From Methanobrevibacter sp. (GTDB taxonomy: Archaea; Methanobacteriota; Methanobacteria; Methanobacteriales; Methanobacteriaceae), in NCBI GenBank assembly GCA_016291275.1, contig JAEEWY010000063.1:1-8293 (forward strand): 8,293 bases of DNA, in the 5' to 3' direction. The translations under genes and the position numbers were made by a program. The notes beneath the pieces are model-generated. The model made no database searches and was not told the DNA's origin. It saw nothing but the letters and a program-made list of their open reading frames with translations. Shown here piece after piece: positions 5,273 through 8,293 of this stretch; the first letter of the stretch is position 1, and each line of letters starts with the position of its first letter.

Positions 5273-6880
5273 AAGTATAAATTTGCATTATTATTGCTTT
5301 TGATAACAATACTGTCTGTATCTGCAGTTTCCGCAGACAGTATGGATGAGAATTCATTGGCTTTAGTTAGTGATGATTTTTCAGATTTAAGTGATAATAT
5401 TGCTTTAAATGATTCTTTAAACGGAAGTCTGGATGATTGGTTATCCGCTAATTCAGATGATAGTTTAGATGATGATTTAGATGAAAATTTAAATGATAAT
5501 GCTCAGGATAATGAGGATTTATCCGCTGATGAAGAGCCAGAACCAAAGGATACAAGTCTTGAAATCCTTTCTCAAGATGACTGGAAAATATATGGAAATG
5601 AAGATTATTATGTAAAATTGGTGGATGAGGACAACAATCCAATAGGTGATGCATTGATTTACTTCAGAATAGAAGATCCTGAAGGAATTTACACCTTTGA
5701 AACTGCATATACTGATGAAGATGGAATAGCTGCTTTATCCTTGGATTTAAGCATGTTGGGTATTCACAACATTCAAGTTTCATATGATGGTGACTTGGAT
5801 TACAATCCTGCGGAATCTGTTTATTCCAATGTGATATTGTATGAAAAAACTGTAATTCAAACTCCTAAGGCTTATGCTTACAGATCTTCTGATTTCACTC
5901 TAAAGCTTGTTGATTCAAATGGAAATTCTTTATCAAATAAGGAATTGATCATCTATGTGGATGGAGTAGAATACATTAAAACCACTGATTCAAAAGGTCA
6001 AGTTTATGTGAAGATGCCTTCTGATAAGAGTTCAGTTAATCTTACTTGCGTTTTCGATGGTGAGGGTTATTTTGACCAATCAACATTGTCCATGACATTG
6101 CCAGTATATAAGAAAACCTATACAAAACCTTTGATTTACACTATCCTTAAAGGAAATTGCTTTAAGATATTATTAAAGGGCATTGATGGGAAAGTGTTGA
6201 AGAAAGAAAAGGTCAAGTTCACAATAAATGGAAAGACTTATACAAGAACTACTTGGAATACTGGAATAGCTTATATCAGACTTAAGCTTTCAAGAGGAAA
6301 ATATAAAGTAAGCTTTTCCTATGGCAACAATGGGATTTATGGGCCTTCAAGCAATTCATCTACCTTGGAAATCATAGACCCTTCAGGCCAGTTCAAGAAA
6401 GGATTGAATCAGAACACTAAACGTTCTGTAAGCAAATACAAATATGGTGGTGGATACGCTAAGATAACCAAAGCCATTAGAAAACTATCCAAAAAGCTTA
6501 CAAGCAAATATTCCACTAAGTTGGAGAAGGCAACTGCAATATTCAATTATGTTAGGGATAATTTAGGATACAGCTATTATGCAAATTCCAAAAAGGGAGC
6601 TGCAAAGACATTGAAAGTCAAAAGAGGAAATTGCTGTGATCATTCAAATCTGATAGTGGCTTTATGCAGAGCATCCAAGATTCCTGCGAGATATGCCCAT
6701 GCAAAAGGATGCAGGTTCGGTTCTGGATTCACTACAGGTCATGTCTGGGCTCAGATATATGTAAATGGAAGATGGTATTCCGCTGATGGAACCAGCTATA
6801 GAAACAGTCTAGGCCATATTAAGAACTGGAATACAAAGTCCTATAAAAGACTACGTATTTACAGAAATATTCCATTTTAA
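5270..6880 (+). CDS. Secreted Ig-repeat protein with transglutaminase-like peptidase, no wall repeats
   Basis: 536 residues if translation starts at ATT 5270 (528 from TTG 5294). Residues 1-22 are a signal peptide with probable cleavage after AVSA. Residues 23-94 are a strongly acidic linker: 26 Asp/Glu and one Lys in 72. Three Ig-like domains lie at about 93-192, 193-282 and 283-370. The C-terminal 374-536 is the same transglutaminase-fold domain as in the upstream protein, identical at more than half of positions by eye, with triad C455 (RGNCCDH), H491 (TGHVWAQ) and D506 (WYSADGT). Unlike its neighbour it has no pseudomurein-binding repeat and no membrane anchor. The domain opens with a very basic stretch (374-420: 15 Lys/Arg, one Glu), which may hold it on acidic wall polymers or on its own linker. 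A role in pseudomurein or surface-protein processing is inferred. If the ATT is a mutated start, the gene may be poorly expressed. Confidence 0.8.
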   Translation: MKYKFALLLLLITILSVSAVSADSMDENSLALVSDDFSDLSDNIALNDSLNGSLDDWLSANSDDSLDDDLDENLNDNAQDNEDLSADEEPEPKDTSLEILSQDDWKIYGNEDYYVKLVDEDNNPIGDALIYFRIEDPEGIYTFETAYTDEDGIAALSLDLSMLGIHNIQVSYDGDLDYNPAESVYSNVILYEKTVIQTPKAYAYRSSDFTLKLVDSNGNSLSNKELIIYVDGVEYIKTTDSKGQVYVKMPSDKSSVNLTCVFDGEGYFDQSTLSMTLPVYKKTYTKPLIYTILKGNCFKILLKGIDGKVLKKEKVKFTINGKTYTRTTWNTGIAYIRLKLSRGKYKVSFSYGNNGIYGPSSNSSTLEIIDPSGQFKKGLNQNTKRSVSKYKYGGGYAKITKAIRKLSKKLTSKYSTKLEKATAIFNYVRDNLGYSYYANSKKGAAKTLKVKRGNCCDHSNLIVALCRASKIPARYAHAKGCRFGSGFTTGHVWAQIYVNGRWYSADGTSYRNSLGHIKNWNTKSYKRLRIYRNIPF

Positions 6881-6900
6881 TTCTATTTTTTACTTTTTTT
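6881..6900 (+). terminator. Oligo-T terminator of the second surface gene
   Basis: Directly after the stop the sequence carries T-runs of six and seven (extending to eight with the preceding context) without a convincing hairpin. Oligo-T tracts alone can stop archaeal RNA polymerase, so this is a plausible termination site. Confidence 0.4.
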
Positions 6901-6980
6901 AAAAACTTTTCAAACAACTTTTTTAATAGATTTCATTTATTTTCAATAGCATTGTTATAAAATTTTAGGTTATCCAAAAC

Positions 6981-6988
6981 TTTATATA
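6981..6988 (+). promoter_or_regulatory. TATA box of the DtxR-family gene
   Basis: TTTATATA is preceded by the A-rich, BRE-like CCAAAAC. A start about 25 bp downstream (near 7010) would put the half-site cluster at 7008-7044 over and just after the initiation site. A second TATA-like TTTATATAA at about 6992-7000 could be used instead. Confidence 0.55.
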
Positions 6989-7007
6989 CTTTTTATATAA
7001 AATATTA

Positions 7008-7044
7008 TTATATGAAAGAAAATCATATAAGGCTGTCTTATATG
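7008..7044. promoter_or_regulatory. Candidate operator: three alternating TTATATG half-sites
   Basis: TTATATGA (7008-7015), TCATATAA (7023-7030) and TTATATG (7038-7044) alternate in orientation. The first two form a perfect 8-bp inverted repeat with a 7-bp gap. The second and third form CATATAAG-N5-CTTATATG, also perfect over 8 bp (7024-7044). The cluster covers the expected transcription start of the DtxR-family gene, the usual place for an autorepression site. It does not resemble the classical bacterial DtxR box, and each half-site contains a TATA-like core, so chance or promoter function remains possible. Confidence 0.45.
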
Positions 7045-7129
7045 GTAATTAGATAATTTTTAATCAATAAAAATTAATTTAAATAATTTTAAAAAGAAAA
7101 TTCAATTAAATAAATCACGGAGGTTCTAC

Positions 7130-7837
7130 ATGGCTAAAGAAATTAGTGAAAACATTGAAGAGTATTTGGAAGTTCTTTACAAGTTCGGAAGTAAAGATTC
7201 CCATGTATCTACAACAACTTTATCAAGAGAGTTAGGTATTGCGCCAGGTAGTGTTACTCAAATGCTTAAAAAACTTGAAGATATTGGTTATATTGATTAT
7301 GTTCCATACAAAGGGGCTTCTTTAACTGATGAAGGTAGTAAAATAGCTCAAAAGATTACACGTAAACATAGAATTCTTGAAAGATTCCTAAAAGATGTCT
7401 TGAAAATCAAGGATGAAAACCTTCATGCTCAAGCTTGTGAAATGGAACACTCATTGTCTGATGAAGCTGAAAGAGCTATTTGCCATATGCTAGAACATCC
7501 TGATACATGTCCTGATGACCATTTGATTCCTGCATGTGACTTTGATTTCGCTAACTGTGATGACTGCATAAACAATCAAAGTGACATTGAAGACATTGGC
7601 GTTAGGGAATTCAATTTATTGTCCATTTCCCAATTGGCTTCTGGTGAAGAAGGTGAAGTTCTGTTCATAAGAGGTGGCGATTCTTCCCTTTCTGATGCAA
7701 TGGATGCTGGAATTGCTATTGGATCCAAAATCAGAATATCCGATTCTGTAGATTCAAGTTATAATGTCTTTATAGATGATTCCCAAATAGAAGTTTCAAG
7801 GGATTTGGCAAATAACATATTTGTAAAAACATTCTAG
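7130..7837 (+). CDS. DtxR-family metal-dependent transcriptional repressor
   Basis: A 235-residue regulator that probably senses Fe(II) or Mn(II) and represses metal-uptake genes. ATG 7130 follows a strong RBS, GGAGG at 7119-7123. Residues about 1-70 are the winged helix (recognition region APGSVTQMLKKLEDIGYI); 75-120 are the dimerisation and metal-binding domain; about 160-235 form a FeoA/SH3-like C-terminal domain. Ligands visible by alignment to DtxR are H80, E84, H99, C103, E106 and H107. The Cys in ACEMEH (C103) is DtxR/IdeR-like rather than the Glu of MntR, while E11 replaces DtxR Met10 in an MntR-like acidic position, so metal preference is unclear. Residues 118-146 add an unusual cysteine group (C118, C127, C136, C143, C146). 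Its own upstream half-site cluster suggests autoregulation. It is followed by T-runs and a separate gene. Confidence 0.9.
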   Translation: MAKEISENIEEYLEVLYKFGSKDSHVSTTTLSRELGIAPGSVTQMLKKLEDIGYIDYVPYKGASLTDEGSKIAQKITRKHRILERFLKDVLKIKDENLHAQACEMEHSLSDEAERAICHMLEHPDTCPDDHLIPACDFDFANCDDCINNQSDIEDIGVREFNLLSISQLASGEEGEVLFIRGGDSSLSDAMDAGIAIGSKIRISDSVDSSYNVFIDDSQIEVSRDLANNIFVKTF

Positions 7838-7852
7838 CTATTAAATATTGAT

Positions 7853-7890
7853 TTTTTATTAATTTTTTTATACTTTTTTTTAATTTTTCT
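7853..7890 (+). terminator. Poly-T tract after the DtxR-family gene
   Basis: Several T-runs of six to eight lie within 55 bp of the stop. They could end the repressor transcript. The same stretch may hold a TATA-like TTTTTTATA (about 7864-7872) for the next gene, so the two functions would overlap in the 90-bp gap. Confidence 0.4.
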
Positions 7891-7927
7891 TATTTCATTC
7901 ATTACAGATTTTTATTTAGGTGTTTAG

Positions 7928-8293
7928 ATGCGTGGAGATTTATGTGAAGGTATTGTAACCATAAAAATTGAAGAGGGCAACCAACGAGCTGTTTCCCTTA
8001 ATCAAAAAAGCCAATTCGGTAAATTGTCCGAGGATTGCTTAGAGCTTTCCATTATTGAGGCATGCTATTTGATGGAAAGCGGAAGATTGGACATTTATGA
8101 AAACGACAAGAAATGTGATGTGAATTACATCATTGATCTAATCAAGGAAGAGGAGATTTACGGCAAATACCTTGTTTATAGGGATTTGAAAAACAGAGGT
8201 TACATTATCAAGACAGGATTTAAGTACGGATCTGAATTCAGACTTTATGAAAGGGGTACATGTCCAGGACATGCACACTCTGACTTTTTGGTT
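7928..8293 (+). CDS. endA: tRNA-splicing endonuclease EndA, 5' part
   Basis: This enzyme cuts introns from precursor tRNAs (and pre-rRNA) at bulge-helix-bulge motifs. ATG 7928 follows AGGTG at 7918-7922. The first 122 residues are visible of the roughly 170-180 usual for the homotetrameric archaeal form. The N-terminal domain contains LELSIIEACYLM (about 38-49). The catalytic domain begins with KYLVYRDLKNRGYIIKTGF (80-98). Alignment with the Methanocaldococcus jannaschii enzyme gives Tyr107 in FRLYERG as catalytic (Y115 there) and His117 in HSDFLV (H125 there), with the same ten-residue spacing. The catalytic lysine lies beyond the window end. The reading frame is intact to the last base. The 90-bp gap before it favours its own promoter over an operon with the DtxR-family gene. 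Confidence 0.93.
   Translation, partial: MRGDLCEGIVTIKIEEGNQRAVSLNQKSQFGKLSEDCLELSIIEACYLMESGRLDIYENDKKCDVNYIIDLIKEEEIYGKYLVYRDLKNRGYIIKTGFKYGSEFRLYERGTCPGHAHSDFLV

Noticed and set aside
1724..6880. Provirus lysis module (Pei-type endolysin)
   Set aside because: Both proteins have signal peptides, Ig-like domains and their own promoters, and they sit among chromosomal housekeeping genes; no phage structural or integrase gene is seen.

Overview
The window looks like chromosomal DNA of a Methanobrevibacter-type methanogen (order Methanobacteriales). The evidence is an archaeal Orc1/Cdc6 replication initiator, an archaeal tRNA-splicing endonuclease, pseudomurein-binding repeats that are restricted to pseudomurein-walled methanogens and their viruses, archaeal TATA boxes, GGAGG/GGTG ribosome-binding sites and very AT-rich intergenic DNA. 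All genes I can support are on the + strand. The species cannot be named from the sequence alone.

Layout: (1) 1-903, the C-terminal 300 codons of an Orc1/Cdc6 initiator whose start lies before the window. A long imperfect hairpin lies directly behind its stop. (2) 904-1723, about 820 bp without a gene. It holds a 16-bp palindrome with related half-sites, a TATA box and a roughly 210-nt transcribed leader containing a strong A/T hairpin. (3) 1724-4849, a 1041-residue secreted protein: signal peptide, Ser/Asp-rich linker, three copies of an Ig-like plus double pseudomurein-binding module, and a C-terminal transglutaminase-fold cysteine peptidase domain. A hairpin/poly-T terminator follows. (4) 4850-5269, AT-rich DNA with a second promoter that shares its core with the first. 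(5) 5270-6880, a second secreted protein with the same catalytic domain. It has an acidic linker and three Ig-like domains but no pseudomurein-binding repeats, and it appears to start at a non-canonical AUU codon. (6) 6881-7129, a promoter with three alternating TTATATG half-sites. (7) 7130-7837, a DtxR-family metal-dependent repressor with an extra cysteine cluster. (8) 7928-8293, the first 122 codons of the tRNA-splicing endonuclease EndA, cut by the window end.

The most interesting part is the tandem pair of surface proteins. Both carry an intact Cys-His-Asp triad in a context resembling the pseudomurein endoisopeptidases (PeiW/PeiP, peptidase family C71). One has six wall-binding repeats; the other has none and instead pairs an acidic N-terminus with a basic catalytic domain. 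I infer a wall-remodelling or wall-protein-processing pair rather than simple adhesins; the sequence does not prove activity. The flanking genes (replication initiator, metal regulator, tRNA endonuclease) are separate transcription units with their own signals, and nothing links them functionally to the pair.
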